The notes below the pieces were generated by a model that saw only the letters and a list, made by a program, of their open reading frames with translations, searched no databases and was not told the DNA's origin. The translations under genes and the position numbers were made by a program. A DNA stretch of 64,000 nucleotides, from assembly GCA_030704615.1 (NCBI GenBank), contig CM060733.1, forward strand, positions 24,366,001-24,430,000. Reading direction: 5' to 3'. Shown here piece after piece: positions 1 through 13,300 of the stretch. Position 1 is the stretch's first letter. Each line of letters starts with the position of its first letter. The DNA comes from Takakia lepidozioides (lineage: Eukaryota; Streptophyta; Takakiopsida; Takakiales; Takakiaceae).

Positions 1-1180
1 CCGTCTATAACCTCTGATACAACCAGCCTCACGTGTCATTTATGGGACGGTTTATCAATTTCACTGCACACCCAAGAAGCCTGCACGGCAAAACACCGGT
101 GGACCCAGAAATTCTTAAACGACTACAAGTGACAGACATCAACAAAGCTTTCGCCAACACAGTTGAAACGATCCAATCTTAGAGATCTTATACCAACTTG
201 ATCTTTCAAAATATCTCCGCTCTAAGAGCATCTCCAACGCGTCTACTCCAACGGACGCACCGACGCTGGTTTGACGCGGATAATTTCAGTAACGCCAATC
301 ACTGCCTCCAGCCAGCACCTCCAGCTCCATGGCCTCGCTCAACGCTAACCCCAAGTTACCCGCACTTTTTGGGTCCCACCAATCCCACGTGTCATTCTCA
401 GCTCCATCTTCCATCTCTCCTCTACCCCTCAGCTCACACCTACGTGCCCTTCCTAACCCCCTCTCCCACCTCCCGCCACCATGATTGATTTCAAAATCCA
501 AAAAGATAATAAACTAAGGTCAAAGAGAGGCATATAGAAGGACGAGTTCGTCCCTGGACCTTTCAGGGAGAGGGGGGAAATATGGACGTGTCCCGCCAAA
601 TGAATGACGTTGGTGGGTCTGCGACGGGGAGCGCTGCTGGCCGTCGGCCGCGCCAACAGTGGTTGGCGCGTTCATTTGGGGGTGCGGTGGAGATGGTCTA
701 AGCATGATCAAATTCCATATAGACATCACAATGGAAATTCGTTTATTTGTTTGTTTTTTGGTGAATATGGGACAAAAGCCTTGAAAAATAGATGGATTGC
801 AATTTCACTTTGCCACCATATTTGATGAGTCATAACTAAAAAATTAATTCTTTTGGTATTTCTTTAAGAAAAGTCAGGTGTTTCTCTTTTAAGGAAAAAT
901 AAATAAATAAATCTACATTCAAATTCCATAATCAGAAATAGCAGTATGCCACAATTAAACCACTAAACGATCTGTTTCGGGTTGCGATGTTTTTCATCCA
1001 AGTTATAATTTCCATGGACGAATTCGGATGAAAGTAGTTCCCATGGTTAAACCAAATTTTGCGATACAATTTTCATTTGGGTTCTAAATTGTGTGTCATT
1101 TTTTATTGATATGATTTTCTCAAATTGCCATGATGAATTCTACCGAGATTTCGTGATAATGTTATAGTCAATTTGCATGG
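1..1180. other. No recognised gene; AT-rich left edge
   Basis: No recognisable protein domain. A 46-codon open frame runs from 42 to 182 on the plus strand and could be a last exon cut by the window edge, but nothing in it identifies a family. The 200-700 part is richer in C and G with short open frames on both strands, and the remainder is AT-rich. Confidence 0.4.
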
Positions 1181-1189
1181 CCTAATGCT

Positions 1190-2465
1190 GGCGCGACATT
1201 GGTCGCGTTAGGTTTATGGTTTTTATTACTTAAAAAAATATAGGTAAAAATGCCACTCTAGCAGCCACGTCGCAGACACGGTGGCGGTGGCAGGTAACTA
1301 ATGAAAAAATAAATATTCGACCGTCGGTCGCATATAATTCATGAATACGAAAAGTAGGTGTGACCGCCAGAAATGGGCGGTCGCACGTATTTAAAATATA
1401 TATATATATATATATGCAACTGCAAATACTGACGGTCGCATGTAATTAAAAAATGAAACAAATGCATGCACCCACCACTTGCGTGTGGCCACGACTTTAG
1501 TGGTTTTTAAAAAAATATTACATGCAACCGCCAAAATTCGGTAGTCGCTTGTATTTCATAATAAATCAAATAGAAGCTACCGCCGAATTTCGACGATCGT
1601 TATTTTATTTTATTTCATATTGGATGAGATCATAGTGAGCGCAAGCGCCTCAGAGAATGGAACAATGTATCCCAAGGCCATGACACCTGTGTGGAGTAAA
1701 GGCTATTAATTGGATAACTGTAGCATGCCTTTTTACAGAAAATTCCACATGAAAGGTATATGACATCCTCAAGTGGTTAGGTAAAGCATCCCAACGAGAC
1801 TGGTTTTTGTAGAATTCAACATATGCTAGCAACCAAAAAGATCAAATAGCAGCGCCCGCCGAATTTCGGATGTCGTTCTTTTTTTTTCCCTTTGGCCTTT
1901 GCTTATATTTCATTAAAAAAATACAAAAACCAGCAACCGCCGAATTTGGCAGTCGTTTGTATTTAGGAAAAAACAATTAATACTTACGACCGTAGAATTT
2001 CGGCGGTCGCTTACTTTTAAAAAAACAAAAAAAACATACGACTGCTGAAATGCGGCGGTCACTTGTATTAAAAAATATATAACATACATGTGACCGCCGA
2101 AAGTCAGCGGTCGATTATATTTTTAAGGAAAAAAAACAGGGGACCGCCGAATTTCGGTGGTCGATTACATTTAAAATACAGAACAAATACAAGCAGCCGA
2201 ACAAATATAAGAAAAAATACACGCGACCTCCAAATTTTGACGGTCGCGTCTCTTTCTTTTAAGAAAAAATACACGCGACCACCGAATTTCGACGGTCACT
2301 TGTATTTGTTTAAAAATAAATATAGGCGACCACCGATTTTTGGCGGTCGCTTGTATTTGCTTAAAACATAAACACATACAACCGCCGAACTTCGGCGATC
2401 GCTTATATTAAAAATTAGAAACTAATCCACGCAACCCTCGAAATCTGGTGGTCGTTGGTATTTTT
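1190..2465. repeat. Cluster of about 18 diverged palindromic repeats
   Basis: A short imperfect palindrome recurs every 50-100 bp. Its core is close to ACCGCCGAATTTCGGCGGT, flanked by GCG/CGC and usually followed by TTGTATTT and an A-rich run. Units can be read near 1190, 1317, 1361, 1420, 1521, 1577, 1850, 1933, 1985, 2037, 2090, 2142, 2222, 2272, 2326, 2380 and 2430. Each unit could fold into a hairpin with about 10-bp arms. The spacers are AT-rich and unrelated in detail. Clustered inverted motifs like this are typical of the subterminal regions of plant DNA transposons (hAT or CACTA type), where transposase binds. A hAT relic starts 1 kb to the right, so that origin is plausible. I could not find clear terminal inverted repeats or a target duplication. 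Confidence 0.8.
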
Positions 2466-3423
2466 GAAATAATAATCTTTACAATGTAAAATAAACACAT
2501 GTCCACGTGTGTTGTACACCATGGTTGCCACGTCATAAAATGGAACAAAAATAAATAATAGTTTTTATTTATTTATTTATATATTTGTTGTTGTTGTTGT
2601 TAAGGGAAGGAGGTACATAGGCTCATGGGAGAAGTTAAAAACAAGAAAATTAAAACGCACAACGTCCGTTTTTTACGTGACACGACGCACGTTTGGACCA
2701 GTGTTTTTATTTTTGGCGAAGTTTCGCACCTTTTCGACCTGACCAGCTTTTTTGCGCAAGGTGTAAGGAAAAAAAACCATAAAATTTAAGATTTTTCGCC
2801 CAAAGACGGGCCATCACTTTAGCCTAATCGCGCCTTGCTCCATCACGAGTGGCTACGATTCGTCCACATTAGCGAGATGGTGGGTTTCGTGGCAGCCTGC
2901 AACCGCCCTCCTGGCAAGTGCTCTCGCCCACTCAACCACCTCCCACTTTTACAGTATCGTCACTCACTCCTCCTCTCACACATAGGGTTTCGTTATAGCC
3001 GTGGAACCTTCTCATTCCTTCGGTATAGCGTGTGAGCAGCTTATTAGGTAGGGCATGCAGTTAAGATTCAGATTTGGTGTGCGATATTTGGCCTAATTTG
3101 GCATTGATTGCACAAAAGTTCAAGGATGAGTGTCGGCAGTAGTAAAGAATGTATATGGCTGGAAGATATATAAGCGTGCATTCATGACTGGGTATGGTGG
3201 GGCTGAGCATTGAGGATGGTCATGGCGTGCAAAGACAAGTATCTGCTCCTTGCCATTTTCATTGAATTTTGTGCATTTCTGATTTGTGAGGTTTGTGATC
3301 TTCAAGCTGTAACTCAAGAGTCATTAATTTCTCTAGCGAGTGTTGGAATAGTAATCGATCATTCCCTGCTTCTAATCATCTTGCTCTCTTGCTCTCTATC
3401 AGCTTGTAGTTGAAGTCAGGTTT
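2466..3423. other. Spacer between palindrome cluster and hAT relic
   Basis: Contains an ATTT-type microsatellite and a GTT run near 2555-2600. No domain was recognised. It may belong to the same transposon as the flanking features, as its 5' non-coding part. Confidence 0.3.
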
Positions 3424-5700
3424 GTGGGAATGGGTCCTCTGAAACTGCCGAATAATTTCAAACACAAGTATTTCTTTTCTTCCAGGGTTCCTGAATCTCA
3501 TTCACCCAGCTTGAATTCATCCCACAGTAGTTCAGCTAGTGCAAGTCTGTCACATAGTGGGTATCAAATTGTCTCACCACCACAAGGAACCTCTTCAGAT
3601 GGTGGAACATCTAGTGTCAGTCACTACACTCATGTTGTTGGTGAATCTAGCTCTGCACAGTTGATTTTGTCCACAAATGAAGCGTCTCTTAGCAACAAGA
3701 AAAGGAAACAAGCCCAATATGACCTAGACAAAAAGTTTCAAGATGTTTGGACTCCTAGATTTACTTGGGCAGAAAGTGTTGTGGGAGAGGATGACATGAT
3801 TCATTCTGTTAAGGTGCAAGGTCTGCTCGAGAATTGAGGGGAAAGACAAAATCTTTGTGCCTAAGTTAGATTCCTTAACCAAGCATGTAGGTAAGAGGAA
3901 GGCAACAGTTGCCATGCCTGGAGTACCAATGGGGATGATTTACTACAACAAAGAGAGCCAACACTGCAAGAATGAAGCTCTGTATGCAGCTTCCTTGAGG
4001 GATTCAACGATTCAGTGATTCAGATGCAAATTGCTGGAGAGGTGGCCCAAGATAAGAGGAAATTGGTCCAATTTGTTGCTGTTTTCCACATCCTTAGACA
4101 AACAGCTATGATTATGAAGGTAACTTCAGGATGGAGTTGCAGACAAAGAACAAGCCCTTAGTTTTTCCTCCAAAATTGGCGAAGAATACCCATACTGCTC
4201 ACATTGGAGAGACTTGTAGATGGTGCAAATGCGGATGCATTGAAGAGAGTCATAGTTGAAGCCCTCTTGATTGGTGGAGGTCTGACGAGGGAGAAATTGG
4301 CCCAAAGTTTGGTTTCATTTGGCACAGATGGTGTGCTTGTCTTTCAGGGCCTGCGGATAGGTGTCACTGTGCAATTGCAACAGAAAGATGCTCCTCACAT
4401 GGTGGGGGTCCATTGTATGGCTCACCGCACCAATTTGATAGTCCAAACTTTGAGTGACCTCAGCATGGTGAATCGGCTGGAAACTTTCCTGCAATCCTTG
4501 CATTCTTATTTTGCACATAGTCCAAAACGTCACCTTGAATTTCATAAGCTAGCCGAGTTGATGGAGACCAAGGGTAACAAAATTCTTCCGAACATTAAAA
4601 CCCGGTGGATCAGTATGCTCAAACCAGCCATGAGATTTATGGCTGAATATAAGATTCTTGTGGTTAAGATGGCGTTGGACAGCGTGGGGGAGGCCAAAGC
4701 AGCTTCCAACCTTGATCTCTTTGTTGATATTGAGCTTTTCTTGGGTTTGTGCTGTGTATTGCCCTTACTCAAAGCTGTGAACTCCTTGATGAAGTTTGCA
4801 CAAGCTCGTGATACTTTTGTGGTTGATTTCATCACATCAGTGAAAAGCTGCCAATCTGACCTTTATGCTACGTATACAAATGCCACGACGACATTTATAG
4901 GCCCCGAGTTTGCTGAATTTTGAAGTCTGGCTGAGGTCAATCATTCCACCTATTATTGTGGATTTCAGATCCTGCTACTTCAACAGACCATTTAACAATT
5001 GAGTGTCAAGGAAAACATGTTTGGGCCAAGCACAAGAATATTCAGACTAGGGAAGTGGTTTGGGTCACTAGGGAGGTTTGGAGGAGGGTGTTGGCTGATG
5101 TTCAGACTCAGTGTAAGGATGCAGCAGCAGAACTTGTAAGGGAGTTGGAAGGACGTTTTCCAGCCCAAAATCTCATGGAGGCTATGGGTATTGTATACCC
5201 CCAATTCTGGACACGCCATGATGCTGACATGGGGTTTCTTCACCATCTCAATGTCATCAAGGCGACATATTGCTCTCCTAAGCGGGCTGGTAATATGACT
5301 GTTCCAGCTCTTTTGAATGCACAAGATTTGGATTTGCAAGCTTCTTTGTTTAAGATGACAATGAAGAACAATTGTGTTATGGCTCTGGAGAAGCCCATTG
5401 AGCTGAACCCTCTCACCAAACTGTGGCAGAATTTGGGAAGTAACTCCCAAGTGTTGACAGCCAAGATCCCCGAGTACATGAAGATCGTTGAAATAGCTAT
5501 AGCACAAGTTATAGGCACTGTGGAAGACGAGCGTACATTTAGCACTCTCGCTTTTGTCAAGTCAAAGCTCTTTGACAGAGCATTTGCCACTTGCAGTGCA
5601 CATGTTTGCACAGAAGTTCTATACCATTGACACTTTCCCTTTCGGAGAGTGTATTGTACAGTGGAAAGATGCCAAGACTCGCTATGCTTTCAATGCATAG
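3424..5700 (+). pseudogene. hAT-superfamily transposase pseudogene
   Basis: Transposase of a hAT cut-and-paste element, broken by several frameshifts. From 5' to 3' it shows a Ser-rich leader and then a BED-like zinc finger: its CKVCS cysteines at about 3812 lie in a different frame from the leader, so a shift falls just before. After more shifts near 4015 and 4130-4200 comes a 239-codon block (4204-4923) with the conserved catalytic-core region including MVGVHCMAHRTN and KTRWIS. Then a block from 4956 carries the C-terminal hAT dimerisation region (VEDERTFSTL). The natural C-terminus reads in another frame (FYTIDTF... to a stop at 5698-5700). At least four frame changes mean no functional protein can be made. 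Composition is similar to its surroundings. It resembles the DUF4371/ZNF862-like branch of hAT transposases. The palindrome cluster upstream may be its subterminal repeats. Confidence 0.85.
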
Positions 5701-6750
5701 GGGTTGCCACAAAAGAGTAATAACAATCTGACAAAAGTGTTTATTTTTGCTCTTATCATTCAATCATGTTCTCTTTTTCTTTGGGCATGGTCACTTGTTC
5801 TATTGCAGGTGAAGATCAACATTACTGTTTGGAGTCTAGCAGGCAGGAGCTGGGTTTTATTTGGTTCATTGCATATTTGATATTGTGTGTATGTATAGGC
5901 TGGGTTGGGTTGTAGGGTGCAGATCACTCATGTCGGATTGGCCGAAGTCCTTATGGACTGGGATTCAAATCCCCCAGTAGTATATGTTATTGTTCATGTT
6001 ATTTGCTGTGCTCCGATTATATTCTGATTTCTGACATGGACTTGGACACGTAATGCTTGCGTGTATATTGTTGCTTTGGGTGGGTTTTGCATGATTGATG
6101 AATGAATGCAATCTGCCTCACATTAGTACAATTTCGCCAATCTGCTTACAACCATATAACTCACAGCGCTAAAACTGCTACAGTAAAAATTGAACAATAG
6201 CCAAAACTATTCGATACAAGACAATTCACAATCGCCTTCTTCACTGACACATGAGCAGTAAGAATCGCCTTCATTTTCAATGATCAATCCTGCTTTATAG
6301 CCACAACTGCCCACTTCACTGCTCAGTTTGTTGCTAGTAGAGCAACATGCATAAGACCAAAAAAAAAACACTGGTTTGGACTTGCCAGCACCACGTCACA
6401 TCCAGATCACAAGTAGGTTGCATGGTTTATCCATATGGATGGCGGGTAGGAAAATACAGTCACAAGGTAGGATATATATTGTTTTGACGTAAAAGTGCCA
6501 AAACTTAGCTTATCACTTAGGGTTAACCAATTGGAGTTCTAAGAATGTGTTGGTCAATGCATACCTTAGGAAGCAATCCCTACCCAGACGAAATTAGGCC
6601 TTCAAATGTTTTCGTGCCAATTTCAAGTCAATATCCGAAAACTTTCCAAAATGTTGGCATTTCAAAGTGTAATTAAACCTCTGCCACAGGGTTGACACTT
6701 GACACGACAGTAACTTGTTATATTGCTTGATGTGGTGAGGAGGAGCAGGA
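5701..6750. other. No gene recognised
   Basis: Mostly AT-rich, non-coding in appearance. A motif near 5955-5975 (GGGATTCAAATCCC) looks like a pol III B box or T arm, but no convincing tRNA or A box precedes it. Confidence 0.3.
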
Positions 6751-6751
6751 C

Positions 6752-6840
6752 GCGTCACTTTTGCCACCATAGTGAGAAGTTGACCATTGGTTTTGGGCTG
6801 GGTTCTGGGCTGATCAGCACACATCCAGGATGCCATCAGA
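6752..6840 (+). pseudogene. DYW-domain scrap of a PPR gene
   Basis: A short stretch encodes HFCHHSEKLTIGFGL followed by GLISTHPG. It matches the zinc-binding HxE block of the DYW deaminase domain, as seen intact in the PPR gene at 47-49.6 kb (CLSHHSEKLAIAFGLIST). There are two extra residues, no PPR motifs upstream and no CxxC block downstream, so it is a remnant of a duplicated or retroposed copy. Confidence 0.55.
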
Positions 6841-6989
6841 ATCTCCAGTGGTGTCTACCACGTTCATCTCAAACACTGTTGGGCAAGCCTTGTCGGGCAA
6901 GCCTTGTCGAAAAGTTTGATCAGCATCTCAATTTTGGGCATGGTGCTGTTTCAGAAAATCCCATCACTAGCTTGCATGAACATTATTAA

Positions 6990-7337
6990 GCCAGGCCTTG
7001 CACTCCGTCGCGGTAAGTTTGCAACTGTATTTGGGTAGGATGCCCCGATTCACTACGACACTGGTTTGTAATGAGCAGTCACTTTTCATTAAGGCTCAGT
7101 TCTGCCCATCGAACCTTTGCCTGTGAATATTGTTTCTCCATCCTTCAGCAATGGTCTTCACATTTGGTTGATGGATCAATCTGGCCTGGTCAAGGTTGTT
7201 ACTTTTGAATAACAGTACTTAGTGGATTCAGATCAGCCTAAGCAAAATTTCAGAACATTCAAGAAAGTTTTCCCTCGCAGCAATATTTGCAATAATCAGA
7301 ATTAAGCCGAACTGGCACAATATGGTCGTACTCCATT
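6990..7337. other. No gene recognised (3' flank of SMYD-like gene)
   Basis: Lies just beyond the stop codon of the minus-strand SET/MYND gene and probably includes its 3' UTR. No other coding signal was seen. Confidence 0.3.
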
Positions 7338-10300
7338 CTAAAACGGAGGAAGGCTGGGTTTCCCTAAGCATATCTCCCGAATTGAACGTACTCTTTGGAA
7401 TGTCTCCTGTGCCTGCCAAACAGCCCCCCATGTGCCACAGCCCGCTTAGGGAGTGTAAGCTTGTAGGTTCACACCGCTGATAGACCTACATCCTGCTGCA
7501 ACTGGTTGGTGAGGGAGTCACATACAAGATCCCTCTAACTAGATCAGGCTTGCCCCTTAACCTGCATCTCAAATGGGGCTCATGAAAGGGAGAATGACAA
7601 AAAAAAGAAAAAAAGTGAATCTGACTCCCACGGCCTAAGAAAAGAACAAATGAGAAAAAGCTCAGAACCAAAAGATGAGAGTGGAGGATGTGATGTGTCA
7701 CCTGTTTGTGGTATCTCTTGGCCAAAACTGGGGACATGCCTGCTGTGTCAGCTCGCTCAGAGTGCATCTCCCCAAGACAAAAGTAGAAGTTGGCTAGTTC
7801 AAGTGAGAGCCCTGGTACCACTTTTTCCAGGCAGTTCAATATGATGCGGCACACCCGTAATCCCTCTCCAGCATCTCCCAGGGCGCGGCAGCAGTTCATC
7901 AGCGGTGTCAACGCATCAAACAGCAGCACATTCAATGGATGCTGTAATTCTCAACCCAAAACCTTGTTGTTAGCAATATAGACAGCTGGACATATTTAGG
8001 TACCTGCAGGTTGTCTAAGAGTAAAACCTTTTAAATTGAGAGCACAGATTGACGGGACCCAAGTGGTACTCCCCTTGCCACTTTCACTCTCCGCCTGAAA
8101 TACTTGAGAAAAGATCCATTTGAATTTGGGTCCAATGAAAACTGCGGATATGGTGCATGTTTGCGTGGGCTTCCACAATTATAGGGTCTATGATGAACAT
8201 GAGGTGGAGTTACCTCCATCTATCCGTTGTGGCTTGTGGACCATAAGCACAGTGGCACTACTCTCCTACACCCTCCGAGGGACTTGCCCCACCTTCCTCC
8301 TCATCCCCCTCATCCCCCCCTGTCACCGTCCCTATGGCCTGTGTGGCCTATTTCACAAGCAAAATCCTTGACACTAAGCTTTCCACCTGTATTCATGTTG
8401 GTATCGAGGGAAACCAGGTATGGGTCCTACTGGCAGAGAAAATTTACCAATTTCCCAGTAAAATCTGCAAGAAATTGCTCCAGCAAGACACGGGCATCCT
8501 TGAATCGTCTCTCTCTGTACACAGCCATGGCAGCTGCAAGACTGTTACCAGCTTCAATGACAAGCTCCCAGGGCTTGTCTGCCATGTTTGATGGGTTCCT
8601 CACAGAAAATGAAGTTGCTGGGAACAGCGGATCCAGCACCCGAAAGCACTGGTCACACTTCCATGATGAGGAGTTTTTCGAAGTTTCTGCATCTTGGGCA
8701 TGCAGTGATGATGTTTTGATTAACACACCTCCACAACCTCTCACTGTACAGACACAGGCCTGCAAACATGGAAATGTGTTATAAACTGGATAGAAAGCTG
8801 TGACTTCCATAAATGGCCACCCTGTAAGGGACGCTGGAACAAATCTCAGGCTCCATTACAGGATGGGAAACATGGTATAGCATTATCGTTGTTGCAAAGC
8901 CTCCTAGATCTAGGTGCGTCCAAACGGCATGGTATGTGACTGATCTTCTATGTTGTCACTGAAGCTCACAACTATGGATCACACGAACCTAAAACTCAGA
9001 GCTAACTAGACAATGCCACCTCACACATACATAGGCAAAAACAATTTTGGCAGACGGCCCATCAGTAAGGATATTGAAAGCGAAACAACATACCTCAAGA
9101 AAACGATCGAGGGAAGATGCAAGAGGCTCCGAGCAGCGTTGGCAGCTGCAGTCAAAGTGCTTTGTATCTGCCAAATGTTGTTTACGGATACCTCGGGGCT
9201 CATACAGATTTATGTACGAGACACAAAGCTGGCACACACAAGGTCATGTTCAGTTATATCAGAGCATAACGGTTACAAACCACCAAACAAAACGAGACCT
9301 GCAGAGCTACATACTTCAACGTGAGCATGCCAAGTGTATCACAGTCACAACACGACCACAGTGAAATATCCCAACCAAAAAAATCTGCACCTCAGAGCCC
9401 TTGGGAATGTCTTGCGTCGCTCTTACATACATCACACTGCCTTCAGATGCAAAACAGCAGTTGGGCCTGCATACAAAAATCTCCTTGTGAGCGAAGATGA
9501 CTAGAGAGCGACCTCTTAAAGGTCTACATTATGTCGCCTCTAAATAATTGAACAGTTCCCAGGGTATAAAGACATTTTTCAAAACAACGTCTTATGAGTA
9601 CATTCTATAATACTGAGAAGACCCTTTCCAGAAATCATAACCCAGGTGTTACTAAAAGAAGCTCACAGCTTAAATACCAGCAGGAATGATTGAGCATGGA
9701 TACAAAGGGGAAAATTCCAAGTGCGACATCCGTGTTGTGGAGGCCCTGAGCACCCATGCCATGGGCATTTGTGTTCACCAGCATTGCCAGCAACTCGAGC
9801 TCCTCTGCATCAGCCAAAAGAAAAATCAATCTGAGACAGACACACACTCCCACATCCCTGGCTGAGAATGAATGCTAGCAATATGCTTAACACATGCAAG
9901 TTGCAATAGACATACACACGTAAGGAGGGAGAGAGAGACAGAATGTACTCATGAGACCTTGTTTGCCATGGCCTTGTGGCCATAGACCCCTTGCCCAGTT
10001 CGACGGAACAAGAGGGAACAGACAGTACCTTTATGAGGGGCTCACTCCAGTAGTGGGTTACCTTGGTATAAACCTTGGAGAGAGAGAATATACTCGTAAG
10101 ACTTTGTTTGCCGCAGCCTTGTTTGTGGCCATAGACCCCGCACCCAGTTTAAACGGAAACACAGGAATAGAAACTACCTTAGTGAGGGCTCATTCCTGTA
10201 GTGTGACTTACCTTGGTATTTAGTCTGAGCTTTCCAGATATCCTCCAGAATTTAACCCTTCACACACACAAGCATCAATCTGCGGTGTGTGAGTAGCCCA

Positions 10301-13300
10301 AAAGCTAGACCCCAACAGGGCCAGGGTGTTAGGCTCAGCCTCGAGATTTTTGAAGTTGGTGAACAGAGGTGCAGAAACATGTTCTTGATGTTCCTAATGA
10401 ATCAGAAAATGGATACTGTCTTCAGGTTGCCCACGCATCAGGCAATTACTATCTACTTTTCCTCCCTACATCTGTTTATTGTTCAAAGGTAGGCTCCCCG
10501 CCCTGAGTCTAAATTTCGGTCTAGTGCCGAGAGTAGGTAGGCCCGTCAGATCATCTTTAAGGTCCTTGCCCATGTCACACAAGTTCAGTGAAGTTTAATG
10601 CCTAGCTTCATTTTCATCGGACAGTCTTTGGGCATCAGACATTGCTTTGGAGCAACCCCCTCCAGGTCAACTTCATCCAGTATGGTCAGGTCTTCTAGAC
10701 TATTATTAAGATACTTGAGAAAATCTCTTCTACCTTTTTCTGCCAAGACTTAGCCTGTTTAACAGGACGGTCTCTTGGAAAGAGAGGGGAAAGAGAGAAG
10801 GGGGGGGGGTGGGGGTGGGTTGGGCGGCATAGTGATGAAGAAGTGGGTCACACCTACAGAGCATTGCAAGCCCCCGTGCCAGACTGCACTTTTACAATCC
10901 AAAACTGAGCTTGAGTGGAGCAAGCTGCAACCCTTCCTGACTGATGCCTTCCAAGCTCCACCGATCTTGTCTTGGTGTGTCTGTAGCCCCATCGCATCCT
11001 GTATCAACATGAAAGCCAAACATACAAGCATTATCAGTGAACTAAAACGAACCGGTACGGCAACCCATCCAAGCCTCATGTGACATAGAGTTGAGCAGTT
11101 CAACAAGCAAAGAAACCCAACGCAGAAGTTCAAACTTGAGTATAGGTCACCTGAAAACTTGGGTAGATCACTCCTTCTTTCACGGTTCCTACATTTCCTG
11201 ATATGTCTTCCCCCCCAGAGACCTGGATGAAGTCACAGTACCAAACGTTTTAATTTCAGCCAAGGTATTGGAAGACAGAAATGTGGGTATGGCTCACCAC
11301 AATTGGTATATAACATAGAAGTTGAAAGATGCATATTATGTTTCACCCATTTGTATGGGCTGAACAACAAAAAGGGGTAGAGGACCACAGTAACTGGCTT
11401 TCCAAGAGCCAATGTCCACTGGCTACTGAGAGGAACATTCAACTTCCCCAATGCAACCGTAATATGTGCATACCAGATGCTAAGGGTTACCAATGCACAA
11501 GGAAAATCTGCACTTATACCTTATCAGAATGCTCTAAGAGAGAAGGTCGCTTCAATGCCAAGGCCAGTACAAAGCGCAGGAGATCTTCGTCACAGTCTGA
11601 CTTCCTGGCGACCTCCATTAGCTGCTGTGATACATGGCACCACTGGCTGTGGCTTGCAATTGCCTTTGCCTCACATTCCTATATGCAGCCAAAGAGAACA
11701 AGGTCAAGTGCTAGTCTTAGTTTTTCTGAAGTAGGATGAATAATGAACATCAGATGACTACCTACAATTCAGCACCCTTAGAATGATTGATGTACAAACA
11801 ATATACAGTCCCTCTGGACAAAAGTAGTTGCTTGTTGAGGGCAGTGAGTTACAGCCGAGCATAGAATCGTGAGGCCCTCTGTCATTCTCAGCATACATAC
11901 CAACCAATGGAGTGGTAAGGATAGAACTTGACTTCTCTGTTACTCAATAACTCCATATATAGATATAGAGATCTAAGAGCTTCAGTTCTCCTCACATTTC
12001 CCCAAACTCTAACACCTAAGACCCTAAACCCTTTCCCAGCAATCATCTGTTGTTACGACTTCAGACGAGAAAAAACAAATGGTCTAAAGCACAGTTAGTC
12101 TTGCAAGGTTGAAAGTCTTTCTGGAGGTTTTGCAGTTGTATCAAAAGGAAACAACATAGAGCTTGATGTGCTTCCTTCAAACATGGAAGGAGTCCCTTCA
12201 GGGTGGAAGCATCCAGGAGGCAGAAGAGAAGATGATGATCCTCGTGAAGTGCCTAGCCTATCACATTCCATTTTAGATGCACAGGTCATGAATATATTGC
12301 ACCAGAACAAGAACAGTCTCAAACTCTCGTCTTAAATTGGCCCAACTCAAATCACAAATCTCCCTAAGAACCAAGCCGAGAGAGTAAACCTGGCAGTAGA
12401 CAGCATGCTTGCAAGAGGGGCATTCAAACGAGGGCGTATTACTGGCCAAGTCTCGGCAGCATTCATGACACACTGCCAGTCTATCCTGGGTGCGAGGCAC
12501 AAATGCGACAGCTTGTTCTGCTACCACCACCTCTCCCGCCTTGATCTCTCTGCAAGTCCCCCGAACTATGATTGTAGCATAACATGGTCTTGTAAATTCT
12601 GACAAAGTCACCCTGCAAACTTTTAACAGCAAGGTCCAACTATTATTCAACACCAAGCATTCTTGTAAGTGTCGCTTTTGATTCAGCGAAACAAATGAAG
12701 CACTTGTAGAGGAGACCCTGCAGCTCCGAAGCACTTTGTACTGACGGTGCGTCACCATATTGTAAGCCTTGACGATACAGCAAGGCAATTTTGTATCTCA
12801 CTCATCTAAATTCAGGACGGAACTGGAGCCTGACTCTTACTAACACCTTCTTTCTTGAAATGGCTAAAAGCTGTGTACAACTACACACAATTAGAGCAGT
12901 TACATAGCCACATGCTACACAACCTGTGCTACGTCAAGAAGCTTTCCTTCCTGAATTCAGTATGCAGGGTGGCGATGGCTATGACATGTCCACCAGCAGC
13001 AGGATGAGAGACAAGTGCGTGGTTTTCTTCTGAAATTAATAGATTTCCATCTTCAGTAATCTTCCATGGAAAAGGGATGGAGTCGTTTTAAGACAGTAAC
13101 TTAATAGAGCAACGAATCAGAATGTCATATACACACTGTATGCCGATACCTGGCAGCTATGGCACACCGACCCCGACGAGGTCGAGTGACGGCAGTCCAT
13201 GGAAATGTTTTCTCTACCAATGCCTGAGAAGGTAAAATTCCACCAGCTGATACCAACAACTGCGGCTTATTAGCCTTCTTCTTCTTCTTCTTCTTCTTCT

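Noticed and set aside
42-182. 46-codon open frame at the window start
   Set aside because: It could be a terminal exon but shows no recognisable domain and has no partner exon in the window.
1190-2465. CRISPR-like array
   Set aside because: Units are palindromic and diverged, spacing is irregular, spacers are AT-rich, there are no cas genes, and the genome is eukaryotic.
5935-5985. tRNA-like T arm (GGGATTCAAATCCC)
   Set aside because: No matching acceptor stem, D arm or A box could be found at the right distance.
10775-11133. Long open frames on both strands near the SET/MYND exon 4
   Set aside because: Only the 145-nt segment 10998-10854 on the minus strand fits the protein; the rest is G-rich intron.
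12095-12322. Minus-strand open frame in intron 2 of the SET/MYND gene
   Set aside because: The MYND finger continues exactly from exon 2 to the exon at 11678 in phase 0, so this segment is not needed and interrupts the finger.
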